64,000 nt of DNA from an uncultured Allomuricauda sp. (GTDB lineage: Bacteria > Bacteroidota > Bacteroidia > Flavobacteriales > Flavobacteriaceae): assembly GCF_947499695.1 (NCBI RefSeq), contig NZ_CANMPQ010000002.1, positions 682,001 through 746,000 on the forward strand. Direction: 5' to 3'. The position numbers were made by a program, and so were the translations under genes. Shown in pieces: positions 17,229 to 26,029 of this stretch (positions are counted from its first letter, which is position 1; every line of letters starts with the position of its first letter). A model generated the notes under the pieces. It ran no database searches, had not been told where the DNA came from, and was given only the letters and a program-made list of their open reading frames with translations.

Positions 17229-17262
17229 CTAAAGTAGGTGCGACATTTGCCTATTGTACAAA
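17229..17262 (-). promoter_or_regulatory. Probable promoter of small RNA unit 3
   Basis: TTTG (17262-17259), 22 bases, TACTTTAG (17236-17229) on the minus strand. The long spacer makes it weaker than the other two. Confidence 0.45.
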
Positions 17263-17326
17263 AAGCCGACAACCTGCATATTTCATCGATGAAATGCACT
17301 ATTGATTTTCCTCTTAAAGAGATTCC

Positions 17327-19225
17327 TTAATAGGCCCTTTGATTTTTACCTTCATAAAAGTTAATGAAAGCTCTATTGACGACCCGGTTACCTCCTGGTG
17401 TTGGATAGTTGCCAGTAAAATACCAGTCACCAAGGTTTTTAGGACAAGCTTCATGCAAACTTTCAATGCTTTGATAAATGATATCAACTTCTGCCTTAAT
17501 GTCTTCGGGACTCAAAATCTGAGCGATTTTCTTGGATATCTGATCAGCAGTAAAGGGCTTATAAAATTCCTTTACGTAGTTGACCACTTCTGCATCATCA
17601 GTTTCGGTTTGCGTAAGGCATTTTTCGTATATCTCCTTTATAATATGCGTAGTTCCATGTTCTTCGTGCAAGGCTTGGGCAGCTTTAAAAGCTACAAAAT
17701 CCTCCAGTTTAGCCATATCTATTCCATAGCAATCTGGATACCTAATCTGTGGAGCGGAAGAAACTACTATGATTTTCTTAGGAGAGAGTCGGTCAAGAAT
17801 TTTAAGAATACTCTTTTTTAAGGTAGTTCCTCTTACAATACTGTCGTCTATAATGACCAAGTTGTCATTTTCTTCGACCGATCCATATGAAATGTCATAG
17901 ACATGGGTTACAAGATCATCTCTGCTGCTGTCTTGGGTAATGAACGTTCTAAGCTTAGCATCTTTAATGGCTACTTTTTCAATACGTGGACGTACATCTA
18001 AAATCCTATGAAGTTCTTCACCAGTAATATTTGGACCAAGCGCCAAAATTTGTTCCTCCTTAAGTTTGTTCAGATAATTCTGTGCCTCCTTTACCATTCC
18101 AAAGAAAGAAGTCTCAGCGGTATTCGGGATATACGAGAAGACCGTATTACTCAAATTTCCATCAATGGATTTCAAAATTTGTGGAAATACAAGTTTGCCC
18201 AGTAACTTTCTTTCTTGATAAATCTCTTTGTCACTTCCTCTTGAAAAATAGATGCGCTCAAAAGAACAGGCCTTGCGTTCCACAGGTTCTTTGATTTGCT
18301 CTAAGAGGGTACCTCCATTTTTCTTTATGATCAAAGCGTGCCCTGGGTCTAATTCCTGGACATCTTCATAGTGCACATTGAATACGGTTTGAATGGCAGG
18401 GCGCTCAGAAGCCACCACAACTATTTCATCATCTTTATAGTAGTAGGCTGGACGTATACCTGCCGGGTCTCTTACAACGAAAGCGTCGCCATGCCCCAAT
18501 AAACCAGCCATAGTATAACCACCATCCCAATTTTTGGAGGATTTTCTCAGAATTTTCGCCACATTCAATCGTTCCGCAATCAATGGTGAAGCTTCTCTTT
18601 TATTATAACCTTCTTTTTTGATCTGTTTATAGAGTTTGGCAACGGCGTCATCCAGAAAATGACCAATTTTTTCCATTACGGTCACGGTATCCGCCAATTC
18701 TTTAGGGTGCTGGCCTAGGTTCACCAAATTATCAAAAAGCTCGTGGACATTGGTTAGATTAAAGTTCCCAGCAACGATAAGATTACGGTGCATCCAATTG
18801 TTCTGACGTAAAAATGGATGAACACTCTCAATACTATTTTTCCCAAACGTACCATACCTTACATGGCCCATAAGCAGTTCCCCTATATACGGGATATGCT
18901 TTTTTTGCAGAGCAACATCATTTTCATATTCAGGATTCTCCATGAACGCCATGTTGATACGATCATTGATTTGGGCAAAAATATCCTGAATGGGCTGTTG
19001 CTTGGCTGACCGCACCCTGCTCATGTACCGCTCCCCGGCATTCATATCGATTTTGATGCTTGCAAAACCAGCACCATCCTGACCTCGGTTGTGCTGCTTT
19101 TCCATCATCAGGTACATTTTATTTACGCCATAAAAAGCTGTACCGTATTTTTCCTTGTAGTATTCAAGAGGTTTAAGCAAACGGATCAGTGATATTCCGC
19201 ATTCGTGCTTAATCGCATCACTCAT
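17327..19225 (-). CDS. purF: Amidophosphoribosyltransferase
   Basis: A 632-residue enzyme for the first committed step of purine synthesis, moving the glutamine amide onto PRPP to give 5-phosphoribosylamine. The N-terminal glutaminase has its nucleophile Cys9 in HECGIS, so a short leader must be removed, unlike MCGI-type proteins. Later motifs are NRGQDGAG (about 46-53), GHVRYGT (about 119-125) and, in the PRTase domain, LVIIDDSIVRGTTLK (about 456-470). It is longer than E. coli PurF (505), as is usual in Bacteroidota. It lies downstream of a PfkB gene and a partial terminator, with purN further up the strand. Confidence 0.95.
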   Translation of the reverse strand: MSDAIKHECGISLIRLLKPLEYYKEKYGTAFYGVNKMYLMMEKQHNRGQDGAGFASIKIDMNAGERYMSRVRSAKQQPIQDIFAQINDRINMAFMENPEYENDVALQKKHIPYIGELLMGHVRYGTFGKNSIESVHPFLRQNNWMHRNLIVAGNFNLTNVHELFDNLVNLGQHPKELADTVTVMEKIGHFLDDAVAKLYKQIKKEGYNKREASPLIAERLNVAKILRKSSKNWDGGYTMAGLLGHGDAFVVRDPAGIRPAYYYKDDEIVVVASERPAIQTVFNVHYEDVQELDPGHALIIKKNGGTLLEQIKEPVERKACSFERIYFSRGSDKEIYQERKLLGKLVFPQILKSIDGNLSNTVFSYIPNTAETSFFGMVKEAQNYLNKLKEEQILALGPNITGEELHRILDVRPRIEKVAIKDAKLRTFITQDSSRDDLVTHVYDISYGSVEENDNLVIIDDSIVRGTTLKKSILKILDRLSPKKIIVVSSAPQIRYPDCYGIDMAKLEDFVAFKAAQALHEEHGTTHIIKEIYEKCLTQTETDDAEVVNYVKEFYKPFTADQISKKIAQILSPEDIKAEVDIIYQSIESLHEACPKNLGDWYFTGNYPTPGGNRVVNRAFINFYEGKNQRAY

Positions 19226-19231
19226 AACAAA

Positions 19232-19262
19232 CCAAAATAAAAAAGCCCCGATATATCAGGGC
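19232..19262 (-). terminator. Probable terminator between the PfkB gene and purF
   Basis: On the minus strand CCCTGATATATCGGGG folds into a short hairpin followed by CTTTTTTATTTT. It would limit read-through from the PfkB gene into purF. Confidence 0.6.
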
Positions 19263-19268
19263 AGGTAT

Positions 19269-20195
19269 TTATGTTAACTCTATATTGAATTGTGTCAATT
19301 CTTTAAATTGCAATAAGCGGTTATCCACTTCTTGCTTTTCCAATGTCAGCATTCGTTCTGTGCCAAATTTTTCTACACAGAAAGATGCCAGGTTGGAACC
19401 ATGTATGATAGCATTTTTCATGCTTTCAAACGAAATATTTTTGGTCTCTGTCAAATACCCTGCAAATCCACCAGCAAAGGTATCACCCGCACCGGTTGGG
19501 TCAAAAACCTCTTCCAGAGGTAATGCCGGAGCAAAGAATATATGATCTTTATGAAACAAGAGAGCACCATGCTCCCCTTTTTTTATTACCACATATTTAG
19601 GACCCATCTCTTGGATTTTGGCAGCAGCCTTGACCAAGGAATATTCATTGGTCATTTGCCGCGCTTCTTCGTCATTTATGGTAATTACATCTATTCGCTC
19701 GATGACCTTTACCAATTCATCCCAAGTATTGTCCATCCAAAAATTCATGGTATCCAGAATAATGAGCTTTGGTCGTTCTTTCATTTGATCGATTACACCC
19801 ATTTGAATATTCGGATGGAGATTACCAAGCATGACTACATCGGCATCTTTAAAACCATTGGGAACAATAGGATTAAAATCGGCCAGGGTATTTAGTTCGG
19901 TAATTAAAGTATCCCTTGAGTTTAGGTCGTTGTGGTACCTTCCTTTCCAATAAAAGGTCTTTCCTCCTTTTACAATCTCAATTCCTGAAACATCTATATT
20001 TCGTTCGGCAAGAAGGTCAATGTAGCGTTCTGGGAAATCATCACCTACTACAGAAACCACTGCTGATTCTAAATTGTACTGTGAGGCCGCCAAACCTATA
20101 AAGGTTCCTGCTCCGCCTAATATTTTATCGCTCTTGCCAAAAGGTGTCTCAATGTCATCAAAGGCCACACTTCCAACAATCAACAATTTGCCCAT
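19269..20195 (-). CDS. PfkB family sugar/nucleoside kinase
   Basis: A 308-residue kinase of the ribokinase/adenosine kinase family from the ATG at 20195 (MGKLLIVGSVAFDDIETP); an ATG six codons upstream is possible. GGAGTFIGLAAS at about 27-38 is the substrate lid region, and DPTGAGDTFAGGFAGYL at about 229-245 is the C-terminal PfkB signature with the catalytic Asp. These enzymes phosphorylate the 5'-OH of a ribosyl or fructosyl group with ATP. The position between purN/rnhA and purF hints at a nucleoside or ribose substrate, but that is inference. Confidence 0.85.
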   Translation of the reverse strand: MGKLLIVGSVAFDDIETPFGKSDKILGGAGTFIGLAASQYNLESAVVSVVGDDFPERYIDLLAERNIDVSGIEIVKGGKTFYWKGRYHNDLNSRDTLITELNTLADFNPIVPNGFKDADVVMLGNLHPNIQMGVIDQMKERPKLIILDTMNFWMDNTWDELVKVIERIDVITINDEEARQMTNEYSLVKAAAKIQEMGPKYVVIKKGEHGALLFHKDHIFFAPALPLEEVFDPTGAGDTFAGGFAGYLTETKNISFESMKNAIIHGSNLASFCVEKFGTERMLTLEKQEVDNRLLQFKELTQFNIELT

Positions 20196-20291
20196 TCCTG
20201 AAATTTGTTGCAAATATACACTTTAGCAATACCATTTAAAGCAACTGTAACTCTTTTTAAGACAAAGGAGATAAAACAAGGTTCATTGGGC

Positions 20292-20927
20292 TTATTTTCT
20301 TCCAAAATCAGCAGGAATTTCTCCCCAAGCACCAGTCTCCCATTTCACAATAGGGGTGTTAAAACGGTTTTTTTTGAGCCAGTCTTCTGCTCTATCGATA
20401 AGCTCAAAAACCTTATCATTTTTGGCATTCTTTTTCAATTTGGTGCCACACTTTTTCTTGCGGACCCAGCCAATCGCAATCCTGGAATCGGAGTAAATAA
20501 TACGATTACTGTTTTTACTCTTTAAAAAAGCAAGACCATGGACCAGTGCCAAAAATTCTCCGATATTATTAGTTCCTTGTTCAAAAGGTCCCTGCTTAAA
20601 AAGAACTTTTTTTGATTTCGTGTCTACTCCTTGATATTCCATTTTGCCAGGGTTACCACTAGAGGCGGCATCTACCGAAATCGAAGTGTAATTGGGTTGT
20701 CCAATTTTTAAAAGCGCTTCTGGTGACAGTTCTTTTTTCTTTTTGGATTTTCCTTTGTACTCCAAATAATTACTGTTGAAGGCTTTTTTCGCTTCTTTGA
20801 ATTCTGGGAAAGATTTGTATTGAGCTCCTTTGAAACCTTCAATTTGTGCTTTGCAGTCATCCCATGTCTCGTAAATACCGGGGTGTTTGCCCTTCCAGAC
20901 TACATAAAACTTTTTTTTGGCACCCAT
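20292..20927 (-). CDS. rnhA: Ribonuclease H with N-terminal viroplasmin domain
   Basis: A 211-residue RNase HI that cuts the RNA strand of RNA-DNA hybrids. Residues 5-50 form the viroplasmin-type hybrid-binding domain (FYVVWKGKHPGIYETWDDC). The catalytic domain from about 77 has the acidic residues in SVDAASSGNPG, NIGEFLALVHGL, IIYSDSRIAIGWV and the terminal ADFGRK. A basic Lys-rich linker (KGKSKKKKEL) joins the two. This layout is common in Bacteroidota. It ends next to purN's stop-start junction (one base apart) and is probably co-transcribed with purN. Confidence 0.93.
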   Translation of the reverse strand: MGAKKKFYVVWKGKHPGIYETWDDCKAQIEGFKGAQYKSFPEFKEAKKAFNSNYLEYKGKSKKKKELSPEALLKIGQPNYTSISVDAASSGNPGKMEYQGVDTKSKKVLFKQGPFEQGTNNIGEFLALVHGLAFLKSKNSNRIIYSDSRIAIGWVRKKKCGTKLKKNAKNDKVFELIDRAEDWLKKNRFNTPIVKWETGAWGEIPADFGRK

Positions 20928-20928
20928 G

Positions 20929-21492
20929 TTATTTCAAGAGTTTTTCAATCACTTTAGGAAAGTGTTCATATTCTAATTGATGCACTTTTTCCGCAATGTC
21001 GTGCGCACTATCGGAAGTTTTGACAGCAGTTTTGGCCTGAAATATTATGGCACCTTCATCATAATTCTCATTTACATAATGAATTGTGATGCCAGTTTCG
21101 GGCTCAGAATTTTCTTTTACGGCCTGATGCACTTTCATGCCGTACATGCCTTTTCCACCATATTTAGGTAATAATGCAGGGTGAATGTTGATCATCTTAT
21201 TGGGGAAAGCAGAAATTAATGAAGAAGGTATTTTCCATAAAAACCCGGCCAATACTATTAAGTCAGGTTTTAGACTTTTAAGGATTTCTACAAGACTTTC
21301 ACCATTTGAAAACGCTTCCCTATTAAAGTAGAAAGCAGCAATGCCAAGCCTATCGGCACGCTCCAAAACCTTGGCGGTCTTTTTGTTGGTAAGTATTGCC
21401 GTAATTTCCACAGTACTACTTCCTTTAAAATACGAAGCAATATTCTCGGCATTTGAACCACTGCCAGAGGCTAAGATTACTATGCGTTTCAT
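20929..21492 (-). CDS. purN: Phosphoribosylglycinamide formyltransferase
   Basis: A 187-residue GAR transformylase, third step of purine synthesis, using 10-formyl-tetrahydrofolate. The phosphate-binding ASGSGSNAENI is at about 8-18. Catalytic Asn and His are in MINIHPALLPKYGG at about 99-112, and the catalytic Asp is in NENYDEGAIIFQ at about 137-148. Length is slightly below the E. coli protein (212). It reads divergently from acpP and heads a minus-strand group that continues to purF. Confidence 0.95.
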   Translation of the reverse strand: MKRIVILASGSGSNAENIASYFKGSSTVEITAILTNKKTAKVLERADRLGIAAFYFNREAFSNGESLVEILKSLKPDLIVLAGFLWKIPSSLISAFPNKMINIHPALLPKYGGKGMYGMKVHQAVKENSEPETGITIHYVNENYDEGAIIFQAKTAVKTSDSAHDIAEKVHQLEYEHFPKVIEKLLK

Positions 21493-21612
21493 TCAATAAA
21501 ATTGATTCAATTTAAATCTGATTTTTCAAGGCTAAAGTAATATACTAGGACCTAAGATGTTTAATTTGAGGCACATTTTATCGACAAATGGTGTATTTAA
21601 TCCAAAGTTTTA

Positions 21613-21620
21613 TATTTTTG
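21613..21620 (+). promoter_or_regulatory. -7 element upstream of acpP
   Basis: TATTTTTG is a perfect TAnnTTTG match, 31 bases before the acpP ATG. I see no TTTG at the ideal distance upstream, so the call rests on one box. Confidence 0.4.
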
Positions 21621-21651
21621 CCCCGATTAAATTTTTAAAACCGATATAATT

Positions 21652-21885
21652 ATGTCAGACATTGCATCAAGAGTAAAGGCTATCATCGTTGATAAACTAG
21701 GTGTAGATGAAAATGAAGTAGTAGCCGAGGCTAGCTTTACCAACGATTTAGGGGCGGATTCCTTGGATACTGTTGAGCTTATCATGGAGTTTGAGAAAGA
21801 ATTCGATATTCAAATCCCTGATGATCAAGCAGAAAACATTGCAACTGTTGGTCAAGCCATTAGCTATATAGAAGAAGCGAAGTAA
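21652..21885 (+). CDS. acpP: Acyl carrier protein
   Basis: A 77-residue acidic protein that carries growing fatty acyl chains as thioesters. The 4'-phosphopantetheine attachment serine is in [12 protein letters not shown] (Ser37 or close). Length and sequence match the family. It starts the conserved acpP-fabF-rnc block and is followed by a long palindrome before fabF, which could set unequal expression of the two. Confidence 0.97.
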   Translation: MSDIASRVKAIIVDKLGVDENEVVAEASFTNDLGADSLDTVELIMEFEKEFDIQIPDDQAENIATVGQAISYIEEAK

Positions 21886-21912
21886 TATATATGATATTTT
21901 ACTAAAGATTAT

Positions 21913-21954
21913 AAATTATCCATGTGATGATCATCACATGGATAATTTTTTTAT
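21913..21954 (+). terminator. 36-base perfect palindrome with T run between acpP and fabF
   Basis: Bases 21913-21930 are the exact reverse complement of 21931-21948, and a T run follows. As RNA it forms a long hairpin with a minimal loop, consistent with a partial terminator or RNA stability element in the operon. Confidence 0.7.
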
Positions 21955-21986
21955 AATTTAGGTTCTAAAGGGTAAAAAATAGTTCA

Positions 21987-23237
21987 ATGCAGTTAAAGCG
22001 AGTAGTGGTTACCGGAATGGGCGCACTTACACCTATTGGTAACAATTTAGAGGCTTATTGGGAAGGACTTAAGAATGGGAAGAGCGGTTGCGCTCCCATT
22101 ACGTACTTCGATACCGAAAAGTTTAAGACCAAGTTTGCTTGTGAACTCAAAGGCTATGAGCCTCAAGACTTTTTTGATAGAAAAGAAGCCAGGAAGCTGG
22201 ACAGGTTCGCCCAATATGCCTTGGTTTCTTCAGATGAGGCGATAATAAACTCGGGTCTAGACTTAGAAAAAGTTGACAAGTTCCGGGTTGGCGTTGTTTG
22301 GGGAGCTGGAATTGGAGGGCTTGAAACCTTTCAAAATGAAATGATCGGGTATGCCGGTGGTGATGGAACACCAAGGTTCAATCCTTTCTTTATCCCGAAA
22401 ATGATTGCAGATATAGCACCGGGAAACATATCCATTAAACATGGGTTTATGGGTCCGAACTATACTACAGTATCTGCCTGTGCATCTTCGGCAAATGCCA
22501 TGATAGATGCCCTTAACTATATTAGACTTGGGCATTGTGATGTAATTGTTACCGGTGGAAGCGAAGCTGCCGTTACCATTGCTGGTATGGGCGGATTTAA
22601 TGCCATGCATGCGTTATCTACCAGAAATGATAGTCCAGAATCTGCATCAAGACCTTTTGATGCTACTAGGGACGGTTTTGTTTTAGGAGAAGGCGCTGGA
22701 GCACTTATTCTTGAAGAATACGAGCATGCAAAAGCACGTGGAGCAAAAATATATGCTGAAGTTTTGGGTGGAGGCCTTTCCAGTGATGCCCACCATATGA
22801 CCGCGCCGCATCCCGAAGGTATAGGAGTAGTTAAAGTAATGGAAAACTGTTTGCAGAATGCAGGTCTGAATCCTGAAGATGTGGACGCGATAAATACACA
22901 TGGAACCTCTACGCCACTAGGTGACGTAGCGGAATTAAAGGCAATATCCAAGGTATTTGGAGCTCACGCCCCAAATATCAACATAAATTCAACCAAATCC
23001 ATGACTGGGCACTTATTAGGTGCAGCAGGCGCTATTGAGGCGATAGCCTCAATATTAGCAATGGAACACAGTTTGGTGCCCCCAACTATTAACCACAGCG
23101 TTGTAGATGAGAATATAGACTCTACTTTAAACCTTACGCTTAACAAGGCGCAAGAGCGAGAAGTGAATGTGGCCATGAGCAACACCTTTGGGTTTGGCGG
23201 TCATAACGCATGTGTTCTATTTAGAAAAATAGGGTAG
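21987..23237 (+). CDS. fabF: Beta-ketoacyl-ACP synthase II
   Basis: A 416-residue condensing enzyme extending acyl-ACP with malonyl-ACP. The catalytic Cys is in TVSACASSANAM at about 161-172. The two catalytic His are in INTHGTSTPLGD at about 302-313 and STKSMTGHLLGAAG at about 333-346. The N-terminal MxLKRVVVTGMGALTP is typical of FabF. Full length. It follows acpP and ends 11 bases before rnc. Confidence 0.96.
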   Translation: MQLKRVVVTGMGALTPIGNNLEAYWEGLKNGKSGCAPITYFDTEKFKTKFACELKGYEPQDFFDRKEARKLDRFAQYALVSSDEAIINSGLDLEKVDKFRVGVVWGAGIGGLETFQNEMIGYAGGDGTPRFNPFFIPKMIADIAPGNISIKHGFMGPNYTTVSACASSANAMIDALNYIRLGHCDVIVTGGSEAAVTIAGMGGFNAMHALSTRNDSPESASRPFDATRDGFVLGEGAGALILEEYEHAKARGAKIYAEVLGGGLSSDAHHMTAPHPEGIGVVKVMENCLQNAGLNPEDVDAINTHGTSTPLGDVAELKAISKVFGAHAPNININSTKSMTGHLLGAAGAIEAIASILAMEHSLVPPTINHSVVDENIDSTLNLTLNKAQEREVNVAMSNTFGFGGHNACVLFRKIG

Positions 23238-23248
23238 TTTTGTAAGCG

Positions 23249-23992
23249 ATGAAATTTTCCTCCAAAATATTTAATTCCCATCCGAAAACGGATGGGAATT
23301 TTTTTTCGGGGATAAAGAAAATTCTTGGTTTCAAACCAAAGGACATTGACATATACAAAAAGGCTTTTTTACATCGATCCGTGAACAAGCGGGATGCAGA
23401 GGGAAATCCAATGAACTACGAACGGTTGGAGTTTTTGGGAGATGCAATGTTAGGTACAATAATTTCCAAACACTTGTACAATGAAGTCCCAGAAGGAGAT
23501 GAGGGTTATCTTACCAAAATGCGCTCCAAAATAGTCAGTCGAAAGCATTTAAATGAACTGGGGAAGGACTTGGAACTATTGCGTTTTGTGGAAAGTAGGA
23601 TTCCTAAATCCCATTTTGGGGAAAACATCCATGGCAATGTGTTCGAAGCTCTTGTGGGAGCTATTTATTTGGACAGAGGATACCAGTATTGCGAAAAATT
23701 TATCAACGCGAAAGTGATAGACCCCTATGTTGATATTGAACAATTGGAAGGTAAGGTCATAAGCTATAAAAGTTTGGTTATTGAATGGTGCCAAAAACAA
23801 AAGAAAACCTTTCGCTACGATGTTTATGAAGATACCGGGAATGATGAACTCAAACATTTTGGTGTAAAATTATCCATTGGAGATAAGATAACCGCAAAGG
23901 CCAGGGCAACTTCCAAAAAGAAGGCTGAGGAAAAAGCTTCCAAAAGAGCATATTTTGCATTACAGAGTAAAATTGAAAATCCACAGCATTAA
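23249..23992 (+). CDS. rnc: Ribonuclease III
   Basis: A 247-residue double-strand-specific RNase that processes rRNA precursors and structured mRNA. The RNase III signature ERLEFLGDAML is at about 54-64 and the second acidic pair is in NVFEALVGAIYLDRGY at about 131-146. The C-terminal dsRNA-binding domain (about 170-240) ends in KKKAEEKASKRAYFAL. The 5' end of the coding sequence contains a strong hairpin with T run (23273-23306). No suitable in-frame start lies beyond it, so translation probably starts at 23249. Confidence 0.94.
   Translation: MKFSSKIFNSHPKTDGNFFSGIKKILGFKPKDIDIYKKAFLHRSVNKRDAEGNPMNYERLEFLGDAMLGTIISKHLYNEVPEGDEGYLTKMRSKIVSRKHLNELGKDLELLRFVESRIPKSHFGENIHGNVFEALVGAIYLDRGYQYCEKFINAKVIDPYVDIEQLEGKVISYKSLVIEWCQKQKKTFRYDVYEDTGNDELKHFGVKLSIGDKITAKARATSKKKAEEKASKRAYFALQSKIENPQH
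23273..23306 (+). terminator. Terminator-like hairpin inside the 5' end of rnc
   Basis: AATTCCCATCCG (23273-23284) pairs perfectly with CGGATGGGAATT (23289-23300) around AAAA, with a T run to 23306. It falls at codons 9-20 of rnc. It could end most acpP-fabF transcripts, be cut by RNase III itself, or both. Confidence 0.65.
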
Positions 23993-24097
23993 ATAAGTGT
24001 AAACTCAAACGTTTTCGTTCGGTTTTGTCACGTATTGTTTTCTTTCAACTAGGCTAGAAAAGGTATTAAGACTATATTTACGGTTCGCTTTTGAAAC

Positions 24098-24565
24098 ATG
24101 TTGACAACGCACAAGATATCTGCTGATTTTTACGATGATAATTTTCAGCTTATTGCCATTCATTGTGGTTTGGAAGACTATGCGATGGGTTATGCAATAA
24201 ACTTTATTTGTGGATTGCGTTTGAAACGAATGAAAAGCGACCTTGAATTGAATCAAAGCCTTTCATTTTCAATGTTTGAATGGGAAGATGGGCTAAGTGA
24301 CAACTATTGGACCCTTATTGCCAATAAATGTGCAATCATGGAAATAATGCCATCTTCAGGTCTATTCGAAAACAGCACTTCTTCTATTAGAACAGATTAT
24401 TTGATAAAGGAAAAAAGGGAAGTGGATTATTTTTTGAAAGTGGATGCAGGATGTGAATTAATTATTGATTCATATGTAGAATTAATAAACAAAATACCTA
24501 GTGTAATAACCGCTTATCAGGTTAATGCGCAAACTTTAAAATCGAAAAGAAACTTAATCTTTTAA
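24098..24565 (+). CDS. IPExxxVDY family protein
   Basis: A 155-residue protein of a family found in Bacteroidota and named for a C-terminal motif, here degenerate (IKEKREVDYFLKV at about 103-115). It typically lies between rnc and pyk, exactly as here. Function is unknown. No signal peptide or membrane segment. It ends 3 bases before the pyk ATG, so the two are probably translated together. Confidence 0.85.
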   Translation: MLTTHKISADFYDDNFQLIAIHCGLEDYAMGYAINFICGLRLKRMKSDLELNQSLSFSMFEWEDGLSDNYWTLIANKCAIMEIMPSSGLFENSTSSIRTDYLIKEKREVDYFLKVDAGCELIIDSYVELINKIPSVITAYQVNAQTLKSKRNLIF

Positions 24566-24568
24566 GTA

Positions 24569-26011
24569 ATGCCAACTAGAAAAAAGACCAAGATATTAGC
24601 AACATTAGGACCCGCTACAAGCACTAAAGATGTGCTTAAAAAAATGATTGAGGCCGGGGTTGATGTTTTCCGAATTAACTTTTCCCACGCTTCACATGAT
24701 GATGTTGCCAAACGAATCCAAATGATTCGGGAGCTCAATGAAGAAATGGAGGTAAATACATCTATTCTTGCCGACTTACAGGGGCCAAAATTGAGAGTAG
24801 GGGTTATGGGAGGAGAAGCTGTTGTTGCACCTGGTGACGAGATCGCTTTTGCCACTGGAGAGCCATTTGAAGGAACTGCCCAAAGAGTGTACATGAACTA
24901 TTCCAATTTTCCAAGAGATGTTAAGCCGGGTGAGCGTATTTTGTTGGATGATGGAAAATTGATTTTTGAGGTTAAATCGACCAATGGAAAAGATGAGGTT
25001 AGGGCTACTGTGATACAGGGAGGACCTTTAAAGTCTAAAAAAGGTGTGAACCTTCCTAATACAGATATTTCTTTACCAGCTCTTACCGAAAAAGATATCA
25101 AAGACGCTATTTTTGCCATAAGTCAAGAGGTGGATTGGATGGCATTGTCATTTGTGCGACACAGTGAAGACCTGATGGACCTTCAGAACCTCATAAGCAA
25201 ACATACAGAACACAAGATTCCTATCATTGCAAAAATTGAGAAACCCGAAGCCGTTGAAAACATTGATAAAATTGTTGCTTACTGTGATGGATTAATGGTT
25301 GCAAGGGGAGACCTTGGTGTAGAGGTTGCGGCCCACGAAGTGCCATTGATTCAGAAACAATTGGTACTGAGAGCTAAAAAAGCTCGAATTCCTGTAATTA
25401 TAGCTACCCAAATGATGGAAACTATGATTACTAGTTTGACACCTACACGAGCGGAAGTGAACGATGTGGCCAACTCTGTGATGGACGGAGCGGATGCGGT
25501 AATGCTATCGGGCGAAACTTCAGTCGGAAATTATCCTGTTCAGGTCATTGAAAAAATGTCAAGTATCTTGGAGAGTGTAGAAGGATCCAATTTAATTAGT
25601 GTTCCGCAAACTCCGCCGCATATTCGAACCAAAAGATATATTACGAAGTCGGTTTGTTACCATGCGGCCACTATGGCCAATGAGATTCAGGCAAAGGCTA
25701 TTTCTACATTGACAAACAGCGGGTATACTGCATTTCAGATTTCTGCATGGAGACCAAGCGCCCATATTCTCGTATTTACTTCAAATAGAAGAATTCTTAC
25801 TCAATTGAACCTCTTGTGGGGAGTTAAGGCGTTCTATTATGACCGATATGTTTCAACAGATGAGACAATTGACGACGTGAATCAAATTGCTTGTAAAAAA
25901 GGCTTTTTGGAAGTTGGTGATATGCTAATTAGCCTTGCCGCAATGCCAATAAAGGAAAAAGGAATGGTGAATACGCTCCGAGTTACCGAAATAGAAACCT
26001 GCAACTTCTAG
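24569..26011 (+). CDS. pyk: Pyruvate kinase
   Basis: A 480-residue glycolytic enzyme making pyruvate and ATP from phosphoenolpyruvate and ADP. Motifs: RKTKILATLGPAT at the N-terminus, FRINFSHA at about 34-41, the active-site signature IPIIAKIEKPEAVEN at about 212-226 with catalytic Lys, MVARGDLGVE at about 246-255, and DVANSVMDGADAVMLSGET at about 294-312. The C-terminal allosteric domain is present. Full length; last gene of the acpP block. Confidence 0.96.
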   Translation: MPTRKKTKILATLGPATSTKDVLKKMIEAGVDVFRINFSHASHDDVAKRIQMIRELNEEMEVNTSILADLQGPKLRVGVMGGEAVVAPGDEIAFATGEPFEGTAQRVYMNYSNFPRDVKPGERILLDDGKLIFEVKSTNGKDEVRATVIQGGPLKSKKGVNLPNTDISLPALTEKDIKDAIFAISQEVDWMALSFVRHSEDLMDLQNLISKHTEHKIPIIAKIEKPEAVENIDKIVAYCDGLMVARGDLGVEVAAHEVPLIQKQLVLRAKKARIPVIIATQMMETMITSLTPTRAEVNDVANSVMDGADAVMLSGETSVGNYPVQVIEKMSSILESVEGSNLISVPQTPPHIRTKRYITKSVCYHAATMANEIQAKAISTLTNSGYTAFQISAWRPSAHILVFTSNRRILTQLNLLWGVKAFYYDRYVSTDETIDDVNQIACKKGFLEVGDMLISLAAMPIKEKGMVNTLRVTEIETCNF

Positions 26012-26029
26012 TAGGAAAAAGGTATACTA

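Noticed and set aside
16733-17262. CRISPR array
   Set aside because: Only three copies of about 39 bases, 190-220 bases apart and each carrying a promoter and terminator; no cas gene and no uniform spacers.
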